Part shown: piece after piece, positions 18,239-25,538 of the stretch | How positions within the stretch are numbered: position 1 is the stretch's first letter | How the letters are laid out: the number at the start of each line of letters is the position of its first letter | DNA from: an uncultured Methanobrevibacter sp. | GTDB lineage: Archaea > Methanobacteriota > Methanobacteria > Methanobacteriales > Methanobacteriaceae | DNA length: 25,753 bases | Assembly (NCBI RefSeq): GCF_900316895.1 | Contig: NZ_ONER01000054.1 | Coordinates: forward strand, 1 to 25,753 | Direction: 5' to 3' | Position numbers and translations under genes: made by a program | Notes under the pieces: model-generated | Database searches by the model: none | What the model saw: the letters and a program-made list of their open reading frames with translations, nothing else | What the model was told of the DNA's origin: nothing

Positions 18239-19194
18239 GGTTCAAGCTCCGCCAATCTTTTTACCCTTTTCAATGAATCCGGGTGAGTGGACAACAGTTC
18301 CATGATTCCATTTGTCTTTGAAATCTTGACTTCGGAATTGGCCAGTTTTCTTAGCTCTTCATCTGAGATTCTTCCGTCACCGTCAAAGTCGATTTGCTGG
18401 AAATCTGTAACGTCATGTTCTGCATTGTTGACGTCATTTACAAAGAATGCTCTGTTGGTATTGACCTCATCAATAGTTTCCTTGGAGCATCTTGCAGCCC
18501 CATATGACAATTTGTAAAGTGCAGACACCAGTGCAGCCGGCCTGTTACCATATTCAACGCTTGCCGCATCTGCATAATATTCACGGGTTCTTGAGATGAA
18601 CAGCACGAGCAATTGGCCCACCAGATAGAATACATATCCCAATAATCCGATGATGATTCCTCCTCCATTCTCACTATCTCCTGAAAACATGAAGGACAAT
18701 GCGATATAATAGCAAATCATAGGGATGACGCTTACGGCAGCTGTAACTGCCATGTCATTGTGCTTGATGTGACCCATCTCATGGCCCAAAACAGCCCTCA
18801 GCTCATCACGGTCAAGCAATCCCAATATTGGGCGGGTGATTGCAATGTGTCCGCTTCTGCTTGTTCTGCCATAAGCAAAAGCGTTTGGAATGTTGATTTC
18901 TGACAATCCTATTTCCGGTTTTGGTACGCCTGCGGCATCAGCCAATTCCTGAACCATCTGATGGATGTGAGGAGCTTCTGCCTCAGACAACGGCCTTACG
19001 TTCATTGACCGTTTGACAAGGCTTGGTCCATACCAGTATTGAATGAATGAAATTATTAAACTTATTCCAAAGAAAAATTTCCAACTGCTGATTCCCAGAA
19101 ACCTTCCAACAAACATCAAAAAGAAATAGATAATCGTAAACATTATTGCGGATGTCAATATCATCCTTAACCTGAGTCTCCACATGCCTCTCAT
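18235..19194 (-). CDS. htpX: HtpX-like membrane zinc metalloprotease (M48) with EF-hand insertion
   Basis: The protein is an integral-membrane M48 peptidase that degrades damaged membrane proteins in characterised relatives. I chose the ATG at 19194 (319 residues, MRGMWRLRLRM) because AAGGTG lies just upstream; a TTG start at 19218 would add eight residues. Two membrane helices lie at about 11-32 and 36-52. The zinc site HEMGH is at 138-142, with the third ligand probably E205 in EYYADA. Further helices lie at about 150-170 and 180-200. Unusually, residues 269-280 (DFDGDGRISDEE) form a complete EF-hand calcium loop inserted before the C-terminal segment. The gene overlaps trmI by 4 bases and is divergent from rfcS. 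Confidence 0.9.
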   Translation of the reverse strand: MRGMWRLRLRMILTSAIMFTIIYFFLMFVGRFLGISSWKFFFGISLIISFIQYWYGPSLVKRSMNVRPLSEAEAPHIHQMVQELADAAGVPKPEIGLSEINIPNAFAYGRTSRSGHIAITRPILGLLDRDELRAVLGHEMGHIKHNDMAVTAAVSVIPMICYYIALSFMFSGDSENGGGIIIGLLGYVFYLVGQLLVLFISRTREYYADAASVEYGNRPAALVSALYKLSYGAARCSKETIDEVNTNRAFFVNDVNNAEHDVTDFQQIDFDGDGRISDEELRKLANSEVKISKTNGIMELLSTHPDSLKRVKRLAELEP

Positions 19195-19340
19195 TTTTAA
19201 CACCTTAAATATTTTCAAGCATTACTTTTCAAATGCTCTCTTAACCTATATATTAATTGATTTTCATATATTAAAAACGTAATGAAAAAATAATTTAACA
19301 ACATCATACATAAACTTAACTATAAAAAAATGGTGATTAA
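19195..19340. promoter_or_regulatory. Divergent promoter region between htpX and rfcS
   Basis: For the minus strand, a TATATA element at 19247-19254 predicts a start near 19225, ahead of the AAGGTG site at 19200-19205. For the plus strand, CATATATTA at 19265-19273 is the best TATA candidate, with GGTGATT at 19332-19338 as ribosome site. The two TATA elements lie within 20 bases of each other, so the promoters may compete. Confidence 0.45.
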
Positions 19341-20288
19341 ATGAGCGGACCATGGGTAGAAAAATATAGACCACAAAAATTGGAAGACGTTGTAGGACAA
19401 AAACAAATCGTAGCTAGACTTGAAAAGTATGTAGGCGAAGGAAGCATGCCTAACCTGATGTTTACAGGTCCTGCAGGTGTCGGTAAAACAACCACAGCCT
19501 TAGCACTGGTAAAATCCATATTGGGAGAATACTGGAGACAGAACTTTTTGGAATTGAATGCGTCTGACGCAAGGGGAATCGATACCGTAAGGGACCGCAT
19601 CAAAAGTTTCTGTCGTTTGAAACCTGTTGGCGCTCCATTCAGAATAATATTCCTGGACGAAGTCGACAACATGACAAAAGATGCGCAGCATGCGCTTCGT
19701 CGTGAAATGGAAATGTATACCAAAACCGCTTCATTTATACTTTCATGTAACTATTCATCAAAAATCATAGACCCTATTCAATCAAGATGCGCAATATTCA
19801 GATTCGCTCCGCTTAAGGCAGAGGAAATCAAAGGACGTCTCGAATACATTTGTGAAAAAGAAGGATTCGAAGCAACAGATGAAGGCCTTGATTCAATAGT
19901 CTATTTTGCCGAAGGAGATATGAGAAAAGCAGTCAATGTCCTTCAGGCCGCAACCTCCGAAGGCGAAGCTGTGACCGAAGATTCAGTCTATGAAGTTGTA
20001 TCCAAGGCAAAGCCACAGGATATCGGAAACATGATAACCAAGGCGCTTATGGGTGACTTTATGGGTGCTAGAAACATCTTAAGAGAAACAATGGTACTTC
20101 AGGGAACCAGCGGAGAGGATATGGTAACCCAAATCTATCAGGACGTCTCAAAAAGGGCAATTGATGGAAAAATGGATCCTGGAATCTACATGAATCTGAT
20201 TGAAGCGATTGCAGAATGCGACTTTAGAATAAGGGAAGGAGCAAATCCAAGAATACAGCTTGAAGCATTACTCGCACAATTCTTATAA
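19341..20288 (+). CDS. rfcS: Replication factor C small subunit
   Basis: This 315-residue AAA+ ATPase is the small subunit of the clamp loader that opens the PCNA ring and places it on primed DNA. WVEKYRP opens the protein. Walker A GPAGVGKTT is at 43-51, Walker B IFLDEVD at 103-109, sensor 1 in SCNYSS near 137 and the SRC arginine-finger motif at 148-150. The C-terminal collar domain follows. No intein is present. rfcL starts 9 bases downstream, so the two subunits are almost certainly co-transcribed, the usual archaeal arrangement. Confidence 0.97.
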   Translation: MSGPWVEKYRPQKLEDVVGQKQIVARLEKYVGEGSMPNLMFTGPAGVGKTTTALALVKSILGEYWRQNFLELNASDARGIDTVRDRIKSFCRLKPVGAPFRIIFLDEVDNMTKDAQHALRREMEMYTKTASFILSCNYSSKIIDPIQSRCAIFRFAPLKAEEIKGRLEYICEKEGFEATDEGLDSIVYFAEGDMRKAVNVLQAATSEGEAVTEDSVYEVVSKAKPQDIGNMITKALMGDFMGARNILRETMVLQGTSGEDMVTQIYQDVSKRAIDGKMDPGIYMNLIEAIAECDFRIREGANPRIQLEALLAQFL

Positions 20289-20297
20289 GGTATAGAA

Positions 20298-21782
20298 ATG
20301 TTATGGACTGATAAATACCGACCTCAAGAGCTATCGGAAGTTGTCGGTAACAAAAAAGAGATTAAGATAATCACAGATTGGGTCAGCGAGTGGAAAAAAG
20401 GCAACCCGCAGATACCTCTACTTCTGGTTGGACCTCCAGGTATCGGAAAAACAACACTGGCATTGATCATAGCAAAGGAATTCTCAGAATCAATTGAGCT
20501 AAATGCAAGTGACAAGCGTTCACAGGATGTCATCAAAAGCACAATCGGAGAGTCATCAACCTCAAGATCCCTTTTTGGAGACGAATACAAACTGATAATT
20601 CTCGATGAGGTTGACGGAATTCACGGAACAAATGACCGTGGAGGAGTGGCCGAAATCGGCAAAATCATAAAATCATCACAGCATCCGATGATACTGATGG
20701 CCAATGACTTCTACTCCAAAAGGCTGCAGTCAATAAAGCCAAAATGTCAGGTAATCAAGATGAAAAAGTCCCGATGGAATTCGATTTCAGCATTGCTTCG
20801 AAAGATTGCACAGGCAGAAGGGGTTGAAGTCGAACCTGCAGCACTAAAGGAGATTGCAGTCAAATCACAGGGAGACGTTCGCTCAGCAATTAATACACTG
20901 CAGGCCCTAAGCGACAAGGACCATACCCTAAAAGTCAAGGATGTAGACGGTATGGTTACAAAGGATACCCGTTCAGACATCTTCAATGCAATAACCGCCG
21001 TTTTGAAAAGCAAAACACCTGCACATGTCAAGGAAGCAATGTGGATTGAAGAGGATCCCACACTTGTAATGGAATACATCGCCGAAAACATTCCAAGGGA
21101 ATACAAGAAACCTGATGAAATCAAAAAGGCATACGAGTACATTTCAAAAGCCGATATCAACTTTGGAAGGGCACAAAGCAGCAGAAACTATGGATACTGG
21201 AAATATGCAAGCGACTTTATGGGAATCGGAGTGAGCAGCGCAAAACATGACACCTATAAAAAGTTCACAAAAATCCAGACCCCAAGCATATTCGGCCTGA
21301 TGAGCCGCAACCGTGCCAAAAGGAATCTGCGCGACGACATTGCTGAAAAGATGTTCGATAAGATGCATGTTTCACGAAGGGTGGCCGTTTCAATGTTTCC
21401 ATACATGGAGATAATGTTTCAAAATGATGAGCTTGCATGGGAAATCTCCGACTTTCTAGAGCTTGATGAAAAGGAAATCAAAAGGTTCAGGAAAAAGAAG
21501 ATACCTAAGAAGGTCATCACAAAAATGGAAAAGCAAAAGGCTCAAATGAGAGTTGAAGAACGTGACAGGCGTGCAGAAGAGCTTCAAAATCAGATGATGA
21601 ACGTGATTCCGGAAGCTGAAGAGCCTTCCAGTGATGATGAGCTGCCGTTTGAAATTCCAGGCATTGACGAAACACCATCAGAAGAAGTCATAGAAGAGCC
21701 TGAAATTATTGAAGAAGAAGAAAAAGTTGAAGAGAAAAAAGAGAAGAAAGCAGATAAGCAAACAACACTTTTCAGCTTTTAA
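20298..21782 (+). CDS. rfcL: Replication factor C large subunit
   Basis: This is the 494-residue large subunit of the archaeal clamp loader. It starts MLWTDKYRP. Walker A GPPGIGKTT is at 45-53, Walker B ILDEVD at 101-106 and sensor 1 in MANDFYS near 136. It has no SRC motif, as expected for this subunit. After the collar comes a basic region, then a highly acidic Glu-rich tail from about residue 430. The last residues, QTTLFSF, are a PCNA-interacting (PIP) box. AAGGT precedes the ATG. The gene ends only 9 bases from the convergent gene at 21792, with no clear terminator between. Confidence 0.97.
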   Translation: MLWTDKYRPQELSEVVGNKKEIKIITDWVSEWKKGNPQIPLLLVGPPGIGKTTLALIIAKEFSESIELNASDKRSQDVIKSTIGESSTSRSLFGDEYKLIILDEVDGIHGTNDRGGVAEIGKIIKSSQHPMILMANDFYSKRLQSIKPKCQVIKMKKSRWNSISALLRKIAQAEGVEVEPAALKEIAVKSQGDVRSAINTLQALSDKDHTLKVKDVDGMVTKDTRSDIFNAITAVLKSKTPAHVKEAMWIEEDPTLVMEYIAENIPREYKKPDEIKKAYEYISKADINFGRAQSSRNYGYWKYASDFMGIGVSSAKHDTYKKFTKIQTPSIFGLMSRNRAKRNLRDDIAEKMFDKMHVSRRVAVSMFPYMEIMFQNDELAWEISDFLELDEKEIKRFRKKKIPKKVITKMEKQKAQMRVEERDRRAEELQNQMMNVIPEAEEPSSDDELPFEIPGIDETPSEEVIEEPEIIEEEEKVEEKKEKKADKQTTLFSF

Positions 21783-21791
21783 TTTTATTTT

Positions 21792-22478
21792 TTATTGTGA
21801 ATTTAGCTTTTCACTGACAAACACGCTGGCGCTGACCACATTATCCTTATATTGCGGAGCGACATCATCCAAAAATTCACTGAATGAATGTGCCAGCTCA
21901 TCCTTATTTTCGCATTCAATTGGGTCATGTCCATCCATTTTCAAAAATGAATTAATCCAGTCAAGTGATACGCTGACCAACGGATAGATTTCCCCTTCCC
22001 TTTTAGTCAGGTTCAAGCCTTCACCCTTGAAAATGCCTTCAAAAACATTATTAACCTGATCATCCAGAATCAGAGGATTTACTGCCAGGTCATAATCTCC
22101 TTCATAGACCAGTTTTGCGCCGTATTTTCTGGTGTACGGCTCCATCAGCAGTTCAACAAGGAAATTGTCCTCAGGCATCAGTATCCTGGAGTTGGGCTCG
22201 ATTTCCAATGCCAGATGCTTTGATGACTTTGCACAGATTTTTTGGAACAGCTTGTTTCTCACGACTTCGATTTCAGGATACTGCCTGTTGAAGGTGGCCT
22301 CCTTTTTTCTTGAAAACCTTGAAAACCTTAAATTGTTGATGTAAATCTTTTCGGGAGTGTAAGATATGAAACGGGTGTCCACTCCAATAATTTTCAGATA
22401 TTTCAGGACATCCTTTTTGGATGTTGAAAAGTCATCTTCGTCACCTGCCAAACCAGAAACATCAAACAGAAAATCCAT
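21792..22478 (-). CDS. Conserved-looking protein of unknown function
   Basis: I do not recognise this 228-residue protein. It is soluble, with no signal peptide or membrane helix. It opens acidic (DFLFDVSGLAGDEDDF), followed by a short basic patch (RFSRFSRKKEA). A mixed alpha/beta core contains LALEIEPNSRILMPEDN and YDLAVNPLILDDQVN. No catalytic motif is obvious. I chose the ATG at 22478 because GAGGAT lies 5 bases upstream, just after the aroE stop; a TTG at 22496 would lie inside aroE. It appears to be the second gene of an aroE operon, so a link to amino acid metabolism is possible but unproven. Confidence 0.75.
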   Translation of the reverse strand: MDFLFDVSGLAGDEDDFSTSKKDVLKYLKIIGVDTRFISYTPEKIYINNLRFSRFSRKKEATFNRQYPEIEVVRNKLFQKICAKSSKHLALEIEPNSRILMPEDNFLVELLMEPYTRKYGAKLVYEGDYDLAVNPLILDDQVNNVFEGIFKGEGLNLTKREGEIYPLVSVSLDWINSFLKMDGHDPIECENKDELAHSFSEFLDDVAPQYKDNVVSASVFVSEKLNSQ

Positions 22479-22485
22479 ATTATCC

Positions 22486-23334
22486 TCACAAACCAAGTGT
22501 TTTTCTCAAAGCGTCTTCCATAACATCAACCGGTGCATCACGGCCTGTCCAGATTCTAAAGCTTTCAGCACCCTGATAAAGCAGCATTTTTATTCCATAA
22601 ACAGGCTTTGCACCTGCCTTAACTGCTTCCTTTATAAGTACTGTATCGTTGGGATTGTAGACCGCATCAAATACTACCAGATCATCATGCATATTATCCG
22701 CAAGCACGATTGGCTCGACATCAACATTCGGATGCATTCCGATAGGTGTGGTGTTAATCAGGATATCGGCATCAGCCACATGACTGTTAATTTCAGACAT
22801 CGAATCTGATTTAACATCATTAATCAAATTGGAATTTGAAACATCCTTAGCCAAATTATCAGCCTTTTCGACATTCCTGTTCAAAATTGTTAAAGAATCA
22901 GCACCATATTTTGCAATGTAAAATGATATGGCCCTTGAAGCACCTCCTGCACCTGCAACCACAACATTTTTATTTTTGATTGAAGTTACCTCTTCAATTG
23001 CCTTGACAGCACCGATACCATCGGTATTGTAGCCTTTCATGTCCTTAAAATCGATTGTGTTGACGGCACCTATCAGAGCAGCCACCTCATCGATTTCATC
23101 TAGATGTTTCATTACCTCAATCTTATGGGGAATTGTTACATTGAAACCCTTTATGTTTAATGATTTTGCACCATCAATCGCTGATTTCAGGTTTATGGGA
23201 TCAACATCAAAAGCTACATAGACATAATCCATTTCCAAAGCCTCGAATGCAGCATTATGCATTGGCGGTGAGAAACTGTGCTCGACAGGATGTCCTATCA
23301 ATCCTACAATATTTGTACTACCTTTAATATCCAT
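22486..23334 (-). CDS. aroE: Shikimate dehydrogenase
   Basis: This 282-residue NADP-dependent enzyme reduces 3-dehydroshikimate to shikimate in aromatic amino acid synthesis. The shikimate-binding serines are in HSFSPPMHN (S20, S22). The catalytic lysine is K71 in NVTIPHK, with the partner aspartate in YNTDG (D105). The nucleotide-binding loop GAGGASRA is at 128-135, followed by LNRN. The C-terminal YGIKMLLYQGAESF is also typical. Length is normal. AAAGGAA lies upstream of the ATG. The next gene begins 7 bases after the stop codon, indicating a shared transcript. Confidence 0.96.
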   Translation of the reverse strand: MDIKGSTNIVGLIGHPVEHSFSPPMHNAAFEALEMDYVYVAFDVDPINLKSAIDGAKSLNIKGFNVTIPHKIEVMKHLDEIDEVAALIGAVNTIDFKDMKGYNTDGIGAVKAIEEVTSIKNKNVVVAGAGGASRAISFYIAKYGADSLTILNRNVEKADNLAKDVSNSNLINDVKSDSMSEINSHVADADILINTTPIGMHPNVDVEPIVLADNMHDDLVVFDAVYNPNDTVLIKEAVKAGAKPVYGIKMLLYQGAESFRIWTGRDAPVDVMEDALRKTLGL

Positions 23335-23372
23335 AAAAATAAATTTCCTTTGAAGATAATTTAAAAACTAGA

Positions 23373-23426
23373 AATTAATGTCTATATTGTAGGAAAAACC
23401 TACAATAACCAGGTTAGACATTAATT
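23373..23426. repeat. Nested inverted repeat upstream of aroE
   Basis: An outer pair AATTAATGTCTA (23373-23384) and TAGACATTAATT (23415-23426) encloses an inner pair ATTGTAGG (23386-23393) and CCTACAAT (23399-23406) with a 5-base loop, leaving an 8-base bulge on one side. As minus-strand RNA it would precede TTTCTAGTTTTTAAA, so it could end transcription arriving from the micro-ORFs or act as the aroE leader. Its function is not established. Confidence 0.55.
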
Positions 23427-23507
23427 ATATCCATTCATTTACGAGGCTTCCACTAGAGAAACACTCTTAATAATAATTATATAGAATGTCATATATAAAC
23501 ATGATTG

Positions 23508-23608
23508 TTAAGGCAATGACAGTGCTCATTGAATCCAGAAAAAGCCTCCATGGAAACCTGGCAATTTCCAATAAAAATTCATCAATTGTGATATTATCAT
23601 TGCCTTAA
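23508..23608. repeat. 101-base element bounded by 12-base inverted repeats
   Basis: TTAAGGCAATGA (23508-23519) is exactly complementary to TCATTGCCTTAA (23597-23608). CAATGA at 23514-23519 can instead pair with TCATTG at 23526-23531, so two mutually exclusive folds exist. A plus-strand ORF of 35 codons (23501-23608) and a minus-strand ORF of 24 codons (23526-23600) cross it, but neither has a convincing ribosome site. It may be a structured RNA. Confidence 0.45.
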
Positions 23609-23646
23609 TTTAATTTAGGAGAGAGGTGAAATGGAGCGTTATATTC

Positions 23647-23727
23647 CTATTTCATTGCAAACATTAACATCAATAACATGACGATATTGAAGTAATATGT
23701 TGCAATCAGGAACATAATTAGCTCCAT
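23647..23727 (-). CDS. Putative 26-residue hydrophobic micropeptide
   Basis: The ATG at 23727 is preceded by GAGGTGA at a good distance. The peptide reads MELIMFLIATYYFNIV, then MLLMLMFAMK, and is almost entirely hydrophobic, consistent with a single membrane helix. It overlaps the end of the upstream micro-ORF by 10 bases. The ribosome site and start (minus-strand AGGTGAAATCATGGAGC) can pair with the complementary sequence just after the stop (plus 23624-23637), with a 3-base bulge. Such self-pairing and size recall type I toxin mRNAs. Expression is not shown, and chance cannot be excluded for so short a frame. Confidence 0.4.
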   Translation of the reverse strand: MELIMFLIATYYFNIVMLLMLMFAMK

Positions 23728-23822
23728 GATTTCACCTCACTTAAATGAATGGAGAAAGGAGAATCAAAACAACAAAAAATTGCAGTGAACAATAAGTAAG
23801 TATTTTCTAAAAAATACATCAT
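23718..23822 (-). CDS. Putative 34-residue micro-ORF with strong ribosome site
   Basis: This frame starts with ATGATG at 23822 and has the best Shine-Dalgarno site of the region, AGGAGGT (plus 23831-23837), 8 bases upstream. The peptide is MMYFLENTYLLFTAIFCCFD followed by a more polar end that finishes KSWS. It stops inside the start region of the 26-residue ORF, so it may act as a leader peptide that opens that ribosome site. I do not recognise a family. Support comes from promoter, ribosome site and overlap, not from homology. Confidence 0.4.
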   Translation of the reverse strand: MMYFLENTYLLFTAIFCCFDSPFSIHLSEVKSWS

Positions 23823-23830
23823 ACTTATCT

Positions 23831-23878
23831 ACCTCCTTTTGATATTAACGACTTTTTAACATATCATTATATATTAAA
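23831..23878 (-). promoter_or_regulatory. Minus-strand promoter and ribosome site of the micro-ORFs
   Basis: On the minus strand TTTAATATATAA (plus 23867-23878) is a good TATA box, predicting transcription from about 23845. The AGGAGGT site (plus 23831-23837) lies just inside the predicted transcript. The spacing of all elements fits an expressed short gene. Confidence 0.45.
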
Positions 23879-23978
23879 TCATATTTAAGGCTTGTTGAAG
23901 CCATTTTGAAAAATTGTAGTCATTGAAACATGATATATAAAGATTTCCATTGTTTTTTTAAAATTCCATAAACAAAAG

Positions 23979-24027
23979 ATTATATAACTTTGCAAAAACA
24001 TAATTATTATATCATATACAAGGAGTG
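23979..24027 (+). promoter_or_regulatory. hisS promoter and ribosome site
   Basis: ATTATATAA at 23979-23987 fits an archaeal TATA box with a predicted start near 24008. AAGGAGTG at 24020-24027 precedes the ATG at 24033 by 5 bases. Confidence 0.55.
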
Positions 24028-24032
24028 TAAAA

Positions 24033-25127
24033 ATGGAATTTACAAGACCAAGAGGTACTAGAGACTTTCTATTTGAAGAAATGAGAGAAAGAAAACAAGC
24101 TGAAAGTACCTTAAGAAAAGTATTTGAAAGTTATGGTTATCAAGAAATCAAAACACCTTTATTTGAAGAATTAAAGTTATTTACAACCAAATCAGGAGAA
24201 GAAATTGTAAACCAATTATACAATTTCAAGGACAAGTCAGACAGGGAACTGACATTAAGACCGGAAATAACAGCACCAGTGGCAAGACGAAGTAATCGCA
24301 TTATGTTCAGATGCAATCCAATCACTGGGAATCACAACAGCCGACGTAAACATTAACCACCTCGGAATCATAAGGGGACTCTTCAAGCACTTTGAAATCA
24401 CCCAGGAAACACAAAGGGAAATCATGGTCGTCATCGACAAGGGAGACAAGGATTTATTGATTGAATCCCTAAGCGGCGATGAGCCGGTAATCGACAATGA
24501 CGAATTGAACCAGATTCTTTTAAAACTCATTGACCTTGTTGGGGACAAATCCATCATCTCAGATGTTGAAGAATTAAAGAGTTAATAAATTTATTAGAAG
24601 CATTTGACGTTGAAAATTACACCTTAAACCTTGGAGTTGCAAGGGGACTTGACTACTACACCGGAATCGTGTTTGAAATCTATGTTCCCGAGCTCGGCGC
24701 CCAAAAGCAAATCTGCGGCGGAGGATCATACAGCCTTGTAAAACTCTTCGGAGGCCAGGAAGTGGAATCAACCGGTTTTGCACTCGGTTTCGACAGACTG
24801 ATGAATGCGATTGAAGAGCTCACCGACAAGGAAGAGCTTCCTTCACACCTGGATGTCTATGTCGCTCCAATCTCCAAAGACGTAAGCGCCAAGGCATTTG
24901 AAATAACACAGCTTTTAAGAAAAAACGGCTTCAAGACTGATGTTGATTTAAACGGCAAAAAATTCAAGAAGCTTATGAACTATGCAGATAAAATAAAAGT
25001 TGAAAAGATGGTCATAATAGGCGCCAATGATTTGGCCGAAGGAAAAGTGACCGTCAAGGACATGGTAAGCGGAGACCAGGAAGCAGTTGACATTGAAAAT
25101 ATCATAAATTACTTAAAAGAGGAATGA
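24033..25127 (+). pseudogene. hisS: Histidyl-tRNA synthetase, broken by a deletion and a frameshift
   Basis: The normal enzyme is a class II synthetase of about 410 residues that charges tRNA-His. Codons 1-85 (FTRPRGTRDF to EITAPVAR) are normal, including motif 1. At 24286 the frame changes and roughly 50 residues are missing, among them the whole motif 2 region that binds ATP and the acceptor end. The sequence resumes as DEVIALCSDAIQSLG in the next frame up to a stop at 24583-24585. A lost base near 24577-24581 then moves translation back to the first frame, which continues LINLLEAFDV, the histidine-binding ARGLDYYTG, motif 3 (GFALGFDRLM) and the anticodon-binding domain to 25127. As written it cannot be functional. 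A sequencing or assembly fault is a real alternative. Confidence 0.85.
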
Positions 25128-25129
25128 AC

Positions 25130-25537
25130 ATGGAAATAAACTTCAGGCATGAAATAAATGGCGTTAAGGTCATCACTGCAATTGCACAGGATGCCGAAAC
25201 AAAGGAAATACTGATGCTGGCAAACATGAATAAGGAAGCATTAATCAAAACAATAGAAACCGGAAAAGCTCACTATTGGAGCACCTCAAGAAACAAATTA
25301 TGGCTTAAGGGAGAATCCTCAGGACATTTCCAGGAGGTTAAGGAAATCCTTGTAGACTGTGATATGGATGCAATAATTTTAAAAATCAATCAAACAGGTG
25401 CCGCATGCCATGAAGGCTACCGTTCATGCTTCTTTAGGAAACTGAACACCCAACATAAGATAGATATTGAAAACCTGAATGATGATGATTTGGAAATCAT
25501 TCTAGAAAGAATTATAAACCCAGAAGACGTGTATTAA
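25130..25537 (+). CDS. hisI: Phosphoribosyl-AMP cyclohydrolase
   Basis: This 135-residue enzyme opens the purine ring of phosphoribosyl-AMP, the third step of histidine synthesis. The metal sites are complete: DCDMD (D76, D78, D80) for magnesium, and C77, C93 and C100 for zinc, the latter in CHEGYRSC. HYWSTSRNKLWLKGESSGH is also characteristic. I chose the second ATG (25130) because AGAGGA at 25118-25123 is correctly placed for it; the ATG at 25124 would leave no gap. It lies 2 bases after the hisS stop codon, so it depends on the hisS transcript. Confidence 0.95.
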   Translation: MEINFRHEINGVKVITAIAQDAETKEILMLANMNKEALIKTIETGKAHYWSTSRNKLWLKGESSGHFQEVKEILVDCDMDAIILKINQTGAACHEGYRSCFFRKLNTQHKIDIENLNDDDLEIILERIINPEDVY

Positions 25538-25538
25538 A

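Larger units (their letters stand above)
23335..24032. other. 700-base region without standard genes; micro-ORFs and inverted repeats
   Basis: No ORF above about 35 codons is credible here, but the stretch is not featureless. From left to right it holds a nested hairpin (23373-23426), a possible plus-strand TATA box (23477-23483), a 101-base element bounded by 12-base inverted repeats (23508-23608), two overlapping minus-strand micro-ORFs (23647-23822) with their promoter (to 23878), and the hisS promoter (23979-24027). Confidence 0.7.

Noticed and set aside
22479..22496. TTG start extending the unrecognised gene into aroE
   Set aside because: The ATG at 22478 has GAGGAT at the right distance, while the TTG lies inside aroE without a ribosome site.
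22366..22809. Plus-strand ORF of 147 codons across the aroE boundary
   Set aside because: It is antisense to two well-supported genes, and no ribosome site or recognisable domain was seen.
23501..23608. Plus-strand 35-codon ORF as a gene
   Set aside because: It has no ribosome site, and the TATA-like element is too close for a confident leaderless start; the inverted-repeat structure explains the stretch better.
24669..25127. Separate short hisS-like gene (HisRS paralog or HisZ)
   Set aside because: Upstream in-frame sequence from 24582 (LINLLEAFDV) and the preceding fragments align in order with one HisRS, so these are pieces of a single broken gene.
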